From Rhodococcus sp. PAMC28707 (GTDB taxonomy: Bacteria > Actinomycetota > Actinomycetes > Mycobacteriales > Mycobacteriaceae): a stretch of DNA of 64,000 nt. Made by a program: the position numbers and the translations under genes. Below are positions 10,371-18,025 of this stretch, piece by piece; the first letter of the stretch is position 1; every line of letters begins with the position of its first letter. Location of the stretch: the NCBI RefSeq assembly GCF_004795915.1, contig NZ_CP039253.1, forward strand, positions 3,286,001-3,350,000, written 5' to 3'. Below the pieces are notes generated by a model, which ran no database searches, was not told the origin of the DNA, and was given only the letters and a program-made list of their open reading frames with translations.

Positions 10371-11219
10371 TCAGAGAAACGCGGCAGCAACCTCGCGATA
10401 TACCTCCGACGGATCTGCCTTGTCCGGCAAGGCATGCACGATGACGTGAGAGGCACCGGCGTCGATGTGTTGGCCGAGTCGATGGGCGATCGCGGCCGCA
10501 TCTCCATGGGCGACAAGGGCATCGATCAACCGGTCGCTGCCGCCGTCGCCGATCTCCTCTTTGGAGTATCCGAGGCGCTCGAGGTTGTTGGTGTAGTTCC
10601 GCAGGTGCAGGTACGGATTGTTCACCGGTGGACGCCCGATGTCTCGGGCCCGTTCGGGATCGGTGTCGAGGACGACCTTGTGCTCGGGGGCGAGGACTTT
10701 GTCCGGTCCCAGAATCGCCCGAGCCTCGGCCGTATGTTCGGGAGTCGTCAGATAGGGGTGGGCTCCGGCGGTGCGGTCTGCGGACAGCTTCAGCACCTTC
10801 GGTCCCAATGCCGCGAGTACCCGACGTCCGATGGGTACCCCGCCCTCGTCGAGAGCATCGAGATAGTCGACCAGTGCCTCGTACGGCTTCTGGTATTCCT
10901 GCGTTGCCTCCGGGTGCCCCGCGCCGACACCGAGCAGGAATCGTCCGGGGTGTTTCTTCTCGATGCGGTGGAACGATTCGGCGACCTCCGGTGCAGCTGC
11001 AGACCAGATGTTGACTATCCCGGTCGCCACGACGATCGACTCGGTTGCATCGAGAACCTCCTCGGCCGAGGCCAGATCCGCAGGCGGGGAGCCGCCGAGC
11101 CAGATGGCGCCGTAGCCGGCTCCTTCGATCATGTGGGCCAACTCGGGCGGGATCCCCGAATAGTGGCGCCAGATGCCGATCGTGCCGAGCTCAGGTGTAG
11201 CGGTGATGGTCATGTTCAT
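10371..11219 (-). CDS. LLM-class F420-dependent oxidoreductase (TIGR03620-like)
   Basis: A 282-aa luciferase-like TIM-barrel protein. The start is placed at ATG 11219 (MNMTITATPELGTIGIW) because family homology begins there; the frame stays open upstream to 12368, but that part is the antisense of the EcsC gene. Family blocks seen are GTIGIWRHYSGIPPE, GYGAIWLGGSPP, ATGIVNIWSAAAPEVA and the FMN/F420-type loop GRFLLGVGAGHPEATQEY. The C-terminal block HLRNYTNNLERLGY is typical of the MSMEG_4141 subgroup. Proteins of this kind use coenzyme F420 for hydride transfer on largely unknown substrates, which fits an F420-producing actinomycete. Substrate not inferable. Confidence 0.88.
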   Translation of the reverse strand: MNMTITATPELGTIGIWRHYSGIPPELAHMIEGAGYGAIWLGGSPPADLASAEEVLDATESIVVATGIVNIWSAAAPEVAESFHRIEKKHPGRFLLGVGAGHPEATQEYQKPYEALVDYLDALDEGGVPIGRRVLAALGPKVLKLSADRTAGAHPYLTTPEHTAEARAILGPDKVLAPEHKVVLDTDPERARDIGRPPVNNPYLHLRNYTNNLERLGYSKEEIGDGGSDRLIDALVAHGDAAAIAHRLGQHIDAGASHVIVHALPDKADPSEVYREVAAAFL

Positions 11220-11257
11220 GACCAACACCGCTCCGTACGGCTGTAATTCCTGCGGAC

Positions 11258-11983
11258 TTACCGATCCGGCTCGATGATCCGGGTTTCCGGCCACGCGCGG
11301 GGTGCTGGTCCGAAAGCTTCGCGCGAATTCTTGATGACGCCTTTGCCGATCACGCGGTTGCCTGTTCCGCCGATCACCGCGCCGATTCCGGCAGGCAGAA
11401 GTTTGCCGAACAGCAGCGCGCTTCGTTTGGCGAAATACTTGGAGACGAACTTCTTGGCGAGTGACTTGTTCATGTTGGTCATCGCGCCACCGGGAATGCG
11501 AGAGGTGACGAGCGATCCCCAGTTGCGTGCGCTGGTCCCGACGGTCTTCTGCACGATCTGCATTCCCGATTCGCCGAGCGCGACCGACAGAACGAGCGCA
11601 CGTCGCTGCTGGTGGTCGTGGACCGCGATACCGTGCACCGAGGCCACCGACAGCGTCAACAGCGCGGAAGATTCGATGAAGAACGCTGTCTCTGCACCGA
11701 CTGCAGCAAGGGCAGTGACGGTCCCGATCGCCGGTACCGCTGCGGCGCCACCCACTGCGCTTCCGCTTCCGGTCACCGCGAGCAGAAAGCGATTCTCCAG
11801 GCGTTCGATCAGCTGCGCGGGAGTGTCGTCCGGATGGGCTCGACGCATGTACCCGACGTACTTCTCGACGGCCGGTCCCTGGATCCTGCTGCCGTGGTCG
11901 AGGATCTTCACGAGCGCCTGTTCGAGGCGACCGCCCTCCTTGATCATCTCGACCTGATCCTTGTTCTTGTCCTTGCTCGCCAT
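11258..11983 (-). CDS. EcsC-family protein
   Basis: A 241-aa protein with the start placed at ATG 11983 (MASKDKNKDQ). Alternative starts run to 12046, but they extend into the region upstream of the divergent AraC pseudogene. It has hydrophobic, Gly/Ala-rich central stretches (SGSAVGGAAAVPAIGTVTAL) followed by a helical segment and a conserved glycine-rich patch (LPAGIGAVIGGTGNRVIG). This pattern is characteristic of EcsC-like proteins. EcsC was named from a Bacillus ABC-exporter operon, but its biochemical role is unsettled; membrane association is likely. It is followed 38 bp downstream by the LLM oxidoreductase. The family call is reasonably sure; function is not. Confidence 0.75.
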   Translation of the reverse strand: MASKDKNKDQVEMIKEGGRLEQALVKILDHGSRIQGPAVEKYVGYMRRAHPDDTPAQLIERLENRFLLAVTGSGSAVGGAAAVPAIGTVTALAAVGAETAFFIESSALLTLSVASVHGIAVHDHQQRRALVLSVALGESGMQIVQKTVGTSARNWGSLVTSRIPGGAMTNMNKSLAKKFVSKYFAKRSALLFGKLLPAGIGAVIGGTGNRVIGKGVIKNSREAFGPAPRAWPETRIIEPDR

Positions 11984-12062
11984 CCGCACTCCGATCGATG
12001 TGAATTCTTTGGTTTTCGGTCGTCGAGCGCTGGTACCCGTTCGCATTCGGTTCTACCCTGCA

Positions 12063-12710
12063 GTGGTGGCCGGTGTATCCGAGGGCGCGCGCGGGACCCC
12101 GAGTGCTCGGCTGCGTCCGTATGTCGCGTCGTACAGCGGATATCGACTGTCGGGTTACGAGCCCGGCGAGCATATCGGGATGCCGAGTCCGTATCTGACT
12201 GTGATCATCGCCATCGGACCCAAGCTCGAGATCGCGGATTCGCCACGACAGGGTGCCTGCGCTTTCGAGACACTTGCCAGTGGTATCTCCGCTGTACCTG
12301 TCACCATCGCGCACGACGGCAATCAACACGGGATTCAGCTGTCGTTCACCCCGCCGGTGCCCGTGCACTGTTCGGGATCCCCACTGCCGCGCTCGGTGAC
12401 TGGATGGTCGACCTCGGCGAAGTCATGTCAGGCGCGGGCGAGCTCCTCGATCGAGTCGCCGCGACCGAAGACTGGGACAGACGGTTCGACGTGGTCGACG
12501 AGATTTTGGCTCGCAATCTGGAAGAACAACCCATCGATCCGACGCTCGCCGAGGAATGGCGGCAGTTGGTCGGGTCGGGTGGTTAGGCACGGGTGGGTGA
12601 GGTAGCCCAGAACGTTCGATGGAGCCGGCGACATCTGATCGTCAAGTTCACGGCCGAGTTCGGGTTCGCGCCGTAGGACTTGCCGCGACCTCGAGGGCGT
12701 CTACTGGAGT
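12063..12710 (+). pseudogene. Decayed AraC-family regulator (frameshift plus two in-frame stops)
   Basis: The N-terminal sensor part reads from a GTG at 12063 (ARLRPYVASYSGYRLSGYEP and PSPYLTVIIAI). At about 12348-12353 the frame breaks in a run of four C; one more C would restore the family sequence into GARALFGIPTAALGDW in the next frame. That frame reaches RQLVGSGG and hits TAG at 12584-12586. Beyond the stop, the same frame still encodes a recognisable AraC helix-turn-helix (WSRRHLIVKFTAEFGFAP) before another TAG at 12674-12676. Intact relatives of this AraC subtype are about 250-280 aa with the sequence order seen here. Three independent lesions argue against sequencing error. The gene converges on the oxidoreductase at 12719. 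Confidence 0.82.
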
Positions 12711-12718
12711 TTCGTGAC

Positions 12719-13726
12719 CTACTGCGGAACCCAATGATCGGCGGGCACCGTTTCTTCGGCCTTGGGTGGCGAAGGGGCGGTGCCCTCGCCGAACGGTCGA
12801 CCACCGAGTGATTCGCGTCCGTGCGGCTCCAGCCAGCCGTGCAGATACGGGCCCTCGGGCACGATGCCCGTCGGGTTGATATCGGTGTGCACGAGGTAGT
12901 AGTGCCGCTTGATGTGGTCGAAGTCGACAGTGTCACCGAAGCCCGGTGTTTGGAACAGATCGCGCGCGTAATTCCACAGGACCGGGATCTCGCTGAGTTT
13001 GCTGCGGTTGCATTTGAAGTGGCCGTGGTAAACCGGGTCGAACCGCACAAGCGTGGTGAACAGGCGGACATCTGCTTCGGTGATGGTGTCGCCGACGAGA
13101 TAGCGCTGGCCGCTCAAACGTCCGGCGAGCCAGTCGAGGGCGGTGAACAGCCGGTCGTATGCATTTTCGTATGCCTCTTGCGATCCGGCGAAACCACAGC
13201 GGTACACACCGTTGTTCACCTCGGTGAATACGCGCTGGGCCACTTCGTCGATCTCGGCGCGCAGTGCCTTGGGATACAGATCCGGTGCGCCCGGGCGGTG
13301 GTACTGCTTCCACTCGGTGGAAAAATCGAGTGTCATTTGCGGATAGTTGTTGGTGACGACCTCGCCGGTGGAGATCTCGACCATTGCGGGCACGGTGATG
13401 CCGCGCGGATAGTCGGGGAAGCGAGCGAAGTAAGCCTCCTGCAAACGTTCGATCTTCAGCACTGGATCTACGCCACCGGGCTCCTCGTCGAAGTTCCAAC
13501 TGCGCGCGTCGTGCGTAGGGCCGGGAATCGAAAGCGACAATACGTCCTCGAGCCCGAGCAGGCGACGAACGATGATCGATCGGTGCGCCCAGGGGCAGGC
13601 CCTGGCCGCGACGAGCCGGTAGCGGTCGGGTTCTACGGGGTAGCCGTCACGACCATCGGCGGTTATCCGCGTTTCGATGTAGTTGGTGTCTCTGTTGAAT
13701 TCCTTGCCGGGTTCGACGTAGCTCAT
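12719..13726 (-). CDS. Glutathionyl-hydroquinone reductase-like protein (Xi-class GST fold, YqjG/EcfG type)
   Basis: A 335-aa protein starting at ATG 13726 (MSYVEPGKEF). It contains the diagnostic thiol motif ACPWAHR with the nucleophile Cys44, followed by WNFDEEPGGVDPV, VPAMVEISTGEVVTNNYPQM and the all-helical GST C-terminal domain (YLVGDTITEADVRLFTTLVR). Xi-class enzymes remove glutathione from S-glutathionyl hydroquinones. Because most actinomycetes make mycothiol instead of glutathione, the physiological thiol here is probably mycothiol; that is inference. Its start overlaps the stop of the upstream GNAT gene by four bases (13723-13726), so the pair is co-translated. Confidence 0.9.
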   Translation of the reverse strand: MSYVEPGKEFNRDTNYIETRITADGRDGYPVEPDRYRLVAARACPWAHRSIIVRRLLGLEDVLSLSIPGPTHDARSWNFDEEPGGVDPVLKIERLQEAYFARFPDYPRGITVPAMVEISTGEVVTNNYPQMTLDFSTEWKQYHRPGAPDLYPKALRAEIDEVAQRVFTEVNNGVYRCGFAGSQEAYENAYDRLFTALDWLAGRLSGQRYLVGDTITEADVRLFTTLVRFDPVYHGHFKCNRSKLSEIPVLWNYARDLFQTPGFGDTVDFDHIKRHYYLVHTDINPTGIVPEGPYLHGWLEPHGRESLGGRPFGEGTAPSPPKAEETVPADHWVPQ

Positions 13727-14448
13727 GAATCCAACGTTACGTAGTTCCCCAGCTCGACGGAGGTGAACACGCCCCATTCTTCGTATCCGAGCCGCGAACC
13801 GAGCCTGCGGGCGGTCCCGTTCTCTGCGCTTGTCTGCCACTGCGGGATCAGTCCCTCGTCTATCGCGTCGTTCGTTGCGAGCCGTGCGACGACCTGAGCG
13901 TTGCCGCGGCGGCGCGCGAGCGGCGCCGTCAGAACGCCGACGTCGGCGAGAATGCCTTCCCATTCGAGATACGCCGCGCAGGACAGGGACGCGGCGGACT
14001 CTGCCGGGCGATCGTCGGAGAGGAGAGTGAACCACGACCGCTTGCGTGTCAGATCTGCACTGAGCACGTCATCCGGCGCGCACAGGGCGTCCAGTGCGAG
14101 AACGTGCCCGAGGTCGTGGGAAATGAGTGGGTCGTGAAGTTCGATGGTCGTGCCGATGTCGGCGGCATAGGACAAGACGATGGGTCCGCGACTGCGGCCG
14201 GACACCGAGGAATCCAGTAGCGAGAGAGTGCCACGCTCGGCCAGCTCGTCGTCGGATCGGTGTTCTGCGGCCTCCAACACCTGCTCCGGCCCTACTAGGG
14301 CGCTCGCGTCCCCTAGGCGCAGGAACGTGACCTCGGTCGCATCGGGATCTACCTGCAGATATCGGATGCCGGGCTTCAGAGCCGCGTCGGGCAGCCGGAG
14401 GCGTCGGGACCAGGCAAGTCGGACAATGTCGTGATGATGTGAATCCAC
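13723..14448 (-). CDS. GNAT-family N-acetyltransferase (FR47-like)
   Basis: A 241-aa protein if it starts at GTG 14448 (residues DSHHHDIVRLAW). The frame continues upstream to 14523, but that extension would run into the AT-rich promoter zone of the cold-shock gene. The C-terminal third carries the GNAT acetyl-CoA region: VGVLTAPLARRRGNAQVVAR, then IPQWQTSAENGTARRLGSRL and GYEEWGVFTSVEL. The N-terminal half is a less conserved non-catalytic domain (SWFTLLSDDRP is a recognisable block). The usual R/Q-x-x-G-x-G/A loop is degenerate (RRRGNA). Substrate unknown. It overlaps the hydroquinone reductase-like gene by four bases. Confidence 0.72.
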   Translation of the reverse strand: MDSHHHDIVRLAWSRRLRLPDAALKPGIRYLQVDPDATEVTFLRLGDASALVGPEQVLEAAEHRSDDELAERGTLSLLDSSVSGRSRGPIVLSYAADIGTTIELHDPLISHDLGHVLALDALCAPDDVLSADLTRKRSWFTLLSDDRPAESAASLSCAAYLEWEGILADVGVLTAPLARRRGNAQVVARLATNDAIDEGLIPQWQTSAENGTARRLGSRLGYEEWGVFTSVELGNYVTLDS

Positions 14449-14595
14449 CGTTCCAAGGGTATCCGGGCCCGCCGAGAAATAAGTTTTAAGACTTTTTTGA
14501 CCCCGGCGTATCGCAAATGCCAAATGAATGGCATGATCGTGAGTGAGATTGGAGCTTCGACGTGAAGGTCCAGCTCGCTACAGAAGGTTTACGGT
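14449..14595 (+). promoter_or_regulatory. Promoter and leader region of the cold-shock gene
   Basis: This 147-bp region is markedly AT-richer than its surroundings (AAATAAGTTTTAAG, then TTTTTTGACC). TTGACC at 14497-14502 could serve as a -35 box, but no convincing -10 lies 17 bp further on. A 6-bp inverted repeat ATGCCA/TGGCAT spans 14517-14534. A long 5' leader is common for cold-shock mRNAs and would fit the distance to the ATG at 14596. The promoter assignment rests on composition and position. Confidence 0.45.
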
Positions 14596-14799
14596 ATGAC
14601 GCAGGGCAGTGTTAAGTGGTTCAACGGCGAAAAGGGCTTCGGCTTCATCGAGCAGGATGGTGGCGGACCTGACGTGTTCGTTCATTACTCCGAGATCCAG
14701 GGAACTGGCTTCAAGTCTCTCGACGAGGGTCAGCGCGTGGAGTTCGAGGTTGGACAGGGCCAGAAGGGCCCCCAGGCCACCGGCGTTCGCGCTATCTGA
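14596..14799 (+). CDS. cspA: Cold-shock protein (CspA family)
   Basis: A 67-aa single OB-fold protein, exactly the family length. It has both RNA-binding motifs: RNP1 as KGFGFIEQ and RNP2 as DVFVHYSEI, with the N-terminal [11 protein letters not shown]. Such proteins bind single-stranded RNA and DNA and act as RNA chaperones in the cytoplasm, often constitutively in actinobacteria. A purine-rich AGAAGG lies upstream of the ATG. It is monocistronic: a long AT-rich leader precedes it and a strong hairpin terminator follows at 14862-14905. Identification is secure; the exact paralogue name is not. Confidence 0.96.
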   Translation: MTQGSVKWFNGEKGFGFIEQDGGGPDVFVHYSEIQGTGFKSLDEGQRVEFEVGQGQKGPQATGVRAI

Positions 14800-14861
14800 T
14801 CCCCCTAAAGGATCGCCACCCGGAAATGCTGACGGCTTAAGCTGTCCGACTCCGAGTTTTC

Positions 14862-14905
14862 AAAGGCCGGATACACGAAGAGAAATCTTCGCGTATCCGG
14901 CCTTT
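14862..14905 (+). terminator. Strong hairpin terminator after cspA
   Basis: A 20-bp stem with one mismatch: left arm AAAGGCCGGATACACGAAGA (14862-14881), right arm 14886-14905. They are separated by the tetraloop GAAA, a very stable GNRA loop. The arms end in AAA/TTT, giving a short T-run. It sits 62 bp after the cspA stop and before the PadR operator. Confidence 0.85.
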
Positions 14906-14932
14906 GTGCTGTTTGGACCCACTGTGCGCTAT

Positions 14933-14962
14933 TCTCCCAACTGGAATATTTCAGTTGGGAGA
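14933..14962. promoter_or_regulatory. 30-bp palindromic operator upstream of padR-efflux pair
   Basis: Perfect 11-bp arms TCTCCCAACTG (14933-14943) and CAGTTGGGAGA (14952-14962) flank a core containing the palindrome AATATT. The whole is a near-perfect 30-bp dyad. It lies 23 bp upstream of the padR-like start and has no following T-tract. An autoregulatory PadR-type operator controlling the padR-MFS unit is therefore more likely than a terminator. The binding protein is inferred from position. Confidence 0.7.
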
Positions 14963-14985
14963 TCGAGGGGTAAATATTTGCCAAG

Positions 14986-15605
14986 GTGCTGACGCCACTG
15001 GGAGTGGCAGTGCTCGCGCTGCTGGTCGAACGGCCGATGTACCCGTATGAGATGTATCAGTTACTGGTGTCGTGCCAGGAGGATCTCATCGTCAAAAGTT
15101 CGACCGGGGTCGCGGTATCACGCCATCGATCGATCGGCGGAACAGGATCTTCTGCACGCTATGGGTACTGAAACGAAGGCAATCGGCCGGAGCGAACCAA
15201 GTACAAGGTAGCCGCGGCGGGCCGTGTCGCTTCGATCGAATGAATTTCGCGCATCGTCGAGGACTCAGCCCTCGAGTATCCACAGTTCGTGCCGGCGGAG
15301 TCGGAGATTCACAATATCGATGCAGTGCAGGCTTTTTCGCGGCCGCGCCCCCGGATCGAACGGAAGTATGCCGAGGGTGTCGAACTCGCGGAGATCCTAA
15401 GTGTTCAGCGCTCACGTAGAACCCCGCAAATTTTCCATGTGGAGTGGGCTGCATGCGCGCGACGATCGCAGTGGAGGTGCGCTGGTTGGAGGCAATCTTC
15501 GCTGACGTACACAGCGGCGAGACGCTATGGCTGACGGAAGGTAAGGCGGCCGATATGGCACAGAGGCGAGCGAGCGTGGCGCACACAACTGGGAAGGTTC
15601 AATGA
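14986..15605 (+). pseudogene. Decayed PadR-family regulator
   Basis: It begins at GTG 14986 with a textbook PadR N-terminus (LTPLGVAVLALLVERPMYPY, EMYQLLV). The frame then shifts near 15097 (run of A), giving VRPGSRYHAIDR, and shifts again near 15198, giving KYKVAAAGRVASIE followed by an in-frame TGA at 15241-15243. The same frame continues as ALEYPQFVPAESEIHNI. A third shift near 15455 yields the C-terminus RATIAVEVRWLEAIFADVHS, ending at TGA 15603-15605. All pieces are collinear with a full-length PadR of about 200 aa, so the gene was inactivated by accumulated small indels, not by insertion. Its stop overlaps the ATG of the efflux gene (15602), the classic repressor-transporter coupling. 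Confidence 0.88.
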
Positions 15606-17050
15606 ATACCGTTGTAGCGCAACACGATACCGAGATCAAGCCGTGGCCGACGCTGTGGGCGCTGTGTCTGGGGTTTTTCATGATCCTCGTCGACACCACC
15701 ATTGTTGCTGTCGCGCAGCCGGCGATTCTGCAAGGGCTGCAGACCGATATCAACAACGTCATCTGGGTTACCAGCGCCTACTTGCTTGCTTATGCGGTGC
15801 CGTTGTTGGTCACCGGCCGTCTCGGTGACCGATTCGGGCCCCGCAGGCTGTACATCGCAGGCCTGGTCGTATTCACCATGGCCTCGGCATGGTGTGGGCT
15901 CTCTGGATCGATCGAGATGCTCATTGCCGCTCGCGCCGTGCAGGGCCTCGGCGCGGCGATGATTACCCCGCAGACGATGGCAGTGATCACGCGGGTGTTC
16001 CCAGCAGAGAAGCGAGGCACGGCTATGGGCGCCTGGGGCGCCGTCGCAGGCGTCGCAACGCTCGTCGGTCCAATTCTCGGCGGTGTCCTCGTCGACACGC
16101 TCGGGTGGGAATGGATCTTCTTCATAAATATTCCGGTCGGAGTCGTCGCGATTGCATTGGCGCTCAAGTTTGTTCCCGTGTTGCCGACCCACGAGCACAA
16201 GTTCGATCTTCTCGGCGTCGTGCTCAGCGCCGTCGGGCTGTTCTGCATCGTCTTCGGCATCCAGGAAGGGCAGAAGTACGACTGGGATGCACGCGTGTGG
16301 GGCCTTGTCGCTGGAGGGATGATCGTGTTCGCGGTCTTCATCTACTGGCAGGCCAAGAACAAGAACGAACCACTCGTTCCTCTCGCTCTATTCCGTGATC
16401 GGAACTTTTCCCTCTCCAACGTCGGAATCGCGACCATGGGATTCGCGATGTCCGGGATGATGCTTCCCATCATGTTCTACGCACAGAGCGTGACCGGATT
16501 GAGCCCGACACGCTCGGCGTTGTTGTTCGTACCGATGGCGATCCTGACCGGAGCACTCGCGCCCAATGTCGGCCGGTTGGTGGATCGGATGCACCCTCGC
16601 TACCTTGCCGCCACCGGATTGCTCTTGCTCTCCGCCGCACTCCTTGGGTTTGCCTCGGTCATGACGCCGACGACTGCGATCTGGAAGTTGCTGATACCGA
16701 TCGCAGTCATGGGGGTAGCCAATGCGCTGATCTGGTCACCGTTGGCCGCCACTGCAACTCGCAACTTGCCGATGAGCCAGGCCGGCGCAGGCTCCGGCAT
16801 TTACAACACAACCCGTATGGTCGGATCCGTCCTCGGGAGTGCTGGTATCGGTGCGCTGATTCAATCTCGGCTGGCAGCGGAGATTCCCGAATCCGACGCG
16901 GCGGGAGCCGATGAATTCAGCGGCCGAGTACCCGAAATGCTGCAGGACGGCTTCACGACGGCGATGGCGCAGTCGCTGATCTTGCCTGCCATCGTCCTGC
17001 TGATCGGCGTCGTGGCAGTGGCGTTCTATGCGAGGCCTGCTTTCAAGTAG
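15602..17050 (+). CDS. MFS drug efflux transporter, DHA2 (14-TM) family
   Basis: A 482-aa membrane protein with the DHA2 hallmarks: motif D1-like LVDTTIVAVAQPAI in TM1, motif A GRLGDRFGPRR near residues 75-85 and an antiporter motif C region in TM5 (AVAGVATLVGPILGG). About 14 hydrophobic segments are seen by eye, and the length is normal for the EmrB/QacA type. It exports toxic compounds by proton antiport. Its ATG overlaps the stop of the padR remnant, so it was co-transcribed with its repressor from the palindromic operator at 14933-14962. With the repressor broken, expression may be constitutive. The coding frame itself is intact. Confidence 0.94.
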   Translation: MNTVVAQHDTEIKPWPTLWALCLGFFMILVDTTIVAVAQPAILQGLQTDINNVIWVTSAYLLAYAVPLLVTGRLGDRFGPRRLYIAGLVVFTMASAWCGLSGSIEMLIAARAVQGLGAAMITPQTMAVITRVFPAEKRGTAMGAWGAVAGVATLVGPILGGVLVDTLGWEWIFFINIPVGVVAIALALKFVPVLPTHEHKFDLLGVVLSAVGLFCIVFGIQEGQKYDWDARVWGLVAGGMIVFAVFIYWQAKNKNEPLVPLALFRDRNFSLSNVGIATMGFAMSGMMLPIMFYAQSVTGLSPTRSALLFVPMAILTGALAPNVGRLVDRMHPRYLAATGLLLLSAALLGFASVMTPTTAIWKLLIPIAVMGVANALIWSPLAATATRNLPMSQAGAGSGIYNTTRMVGSVLGSAGIGALIQSRLAAEIPESDAAGADEFSGRVPEMLQDGFTTAMAQSLILPAIVLLIGVVAVAFYARPAFK

Positions 17051-17223
17051 TGCGCCTTTGCGCCTGAAGCCCGAGATCGCGCCGATGGGACCTTTCATGA
17101 TGTCGTTCTGTACCTGCGAACTCCACCAGTTTCCCTTTGTGGCCTCGATGGCGGTATGGCTCTGTCGGGAAATGTACCCGCCGGTAACCTCCGCTCGTGG
17201 GGTGATGTGGCACGCTCAACCAC

Positions 17224-18015
17224 ATGGCTGACCACCCCACTTCGCTAGTTCGATACTTCACCGACGCCGGCGCTGAGGTTGCTGTCCTGACTTTCGATCA
17301 CGGACCGCTCAATCTGTTCGATCAGGCGATGTTCGACGCCGTCGCCGCAGATGTAGCTGATCTGACTGCACGCCCCCCGCGCGCGGTGCTGCTGCGCGCG
17401 GAGGGCAAGGTCAATTCCGCAGGGGTCGATGTGAAGGTGTTCGAGGGCCTCACCGCGCAGCAGGGTGCCGAGATGTGGCGTCAGCTTTTCGCTGACATCG
17501 CCCACCCGCTCGAGGCGCTGCCGTGCCCGGTCGTCTACGCCGCTCACGGTCTGACCCTGACCGCGGCATTCGAGATTTCCCTCGCCTGCGACATCATTCT
17601 CGCCGGACCGAAGGCAAGATTCGGCCTCGTCGAAACCGTCGTCGGGCTGACTCCGTCGATGGGCGGCCCGCAGCGCTTGGCCGAACGGGCAGGTTCGGGT
17701 CGCGCTCGCGAGCTCGTTATGACCGGAGATCTGTACGACGCCGAAACGATGCGCGAATGGGGCGTCGTCAACGCCGTCCACCCCGATGTCGACGCGGCTG
17801 CTCGTTCCCTGGTCGAGCGGTTGGCCGCCGGGCCGACGGTGGCTCACGCTGCCACGAAAAAGATTGTGGCAGCGTGGCGTTCGGGTGGTGTCGCGCATGC
17901 TGACGAGATCACGTCCGAGGTATCGGGTGCGTTGTTCGAGTCGGATGATCTACGCGGTGCGGTGAAGAGTTTTCTGGAGAACGGTCCTGGTAAGGCGATA
18001 TATTCGGGCAGGTAG
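17224..18015 (+). CDS. Enoyl-CoA hydratase/isomerase family protein
   Basis: A 263-aa crotonase-fold protein of typical length. Visible blocks are AVLLRAEGKVNSAGVDVK (first oxyanion-hole strand), AAHGLTLTAAFEISLACDII (active-site helix with Glu) and FGLVETVVGLTPSMGGPQRL (second catalytic segment). The usual GGG of the oxyanion hole is altered to HGLTLT, so the reaction could be hydration, isomerisation or hydrolysis. It acts on acyl-CoA thioesters in the cytoplasm. There is no obvious Shine-Dalgarno before the ATG. The adenine-deaminase-like gene starts 10 bp after its stop, suggesting one transcript. Confidence 0.92.
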   Translation: MADHPTSLVRYFTDAGAEVAVLTFDHGPLNLFDQAMFDAVAADVADLTARPPRAVLLRAEGKVNSAGVDVKVFEGLTAQQGAEMWRQLFADIAHPLEALPCPVVYAAHGLTLTAAFEISLACDIILAGPKARFGLVETVVGLTPSMGGPQRLAERAGSGRARELVMTGDLYDAETMREWGVVNAVHPDVDAAARSLVERLAAGPTVAHAATKKIVAAWRSGGVAHADEITSEVSGALFESDDLRGAVKSFLENGPGKAIYSGR

Positions 18016-18025
18016 TGTGGGCTGG

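Noticed and set aside
11220..12368. Upstream extension of the LLM oxidoreductase frame to 665 codons
   Set aside because: The extra part is antisense or out of frame to the EcsC gene and the AraC remnant, and it is low-complexity Arg-rich. Family similarity begins only at MNMTITATPE.
13727..14035. Upstream extension of the hydroquinone reductase-like frame
   Set aside because: It is out of frame with the real GNAT coding sequence and Arg-rich. The conserved start MSYVEPG at 13726 overlaps the GNAT stop by ATGA.
14933..14962. Reading the 30-bp palindrome as a terminator for cspA
   Set aside because: A stronger stem-loop with GAAA loop already follows cspA at 14862-14905. The palindrome has an AT-rich core and no T-tract, and lies directly before the padR start.
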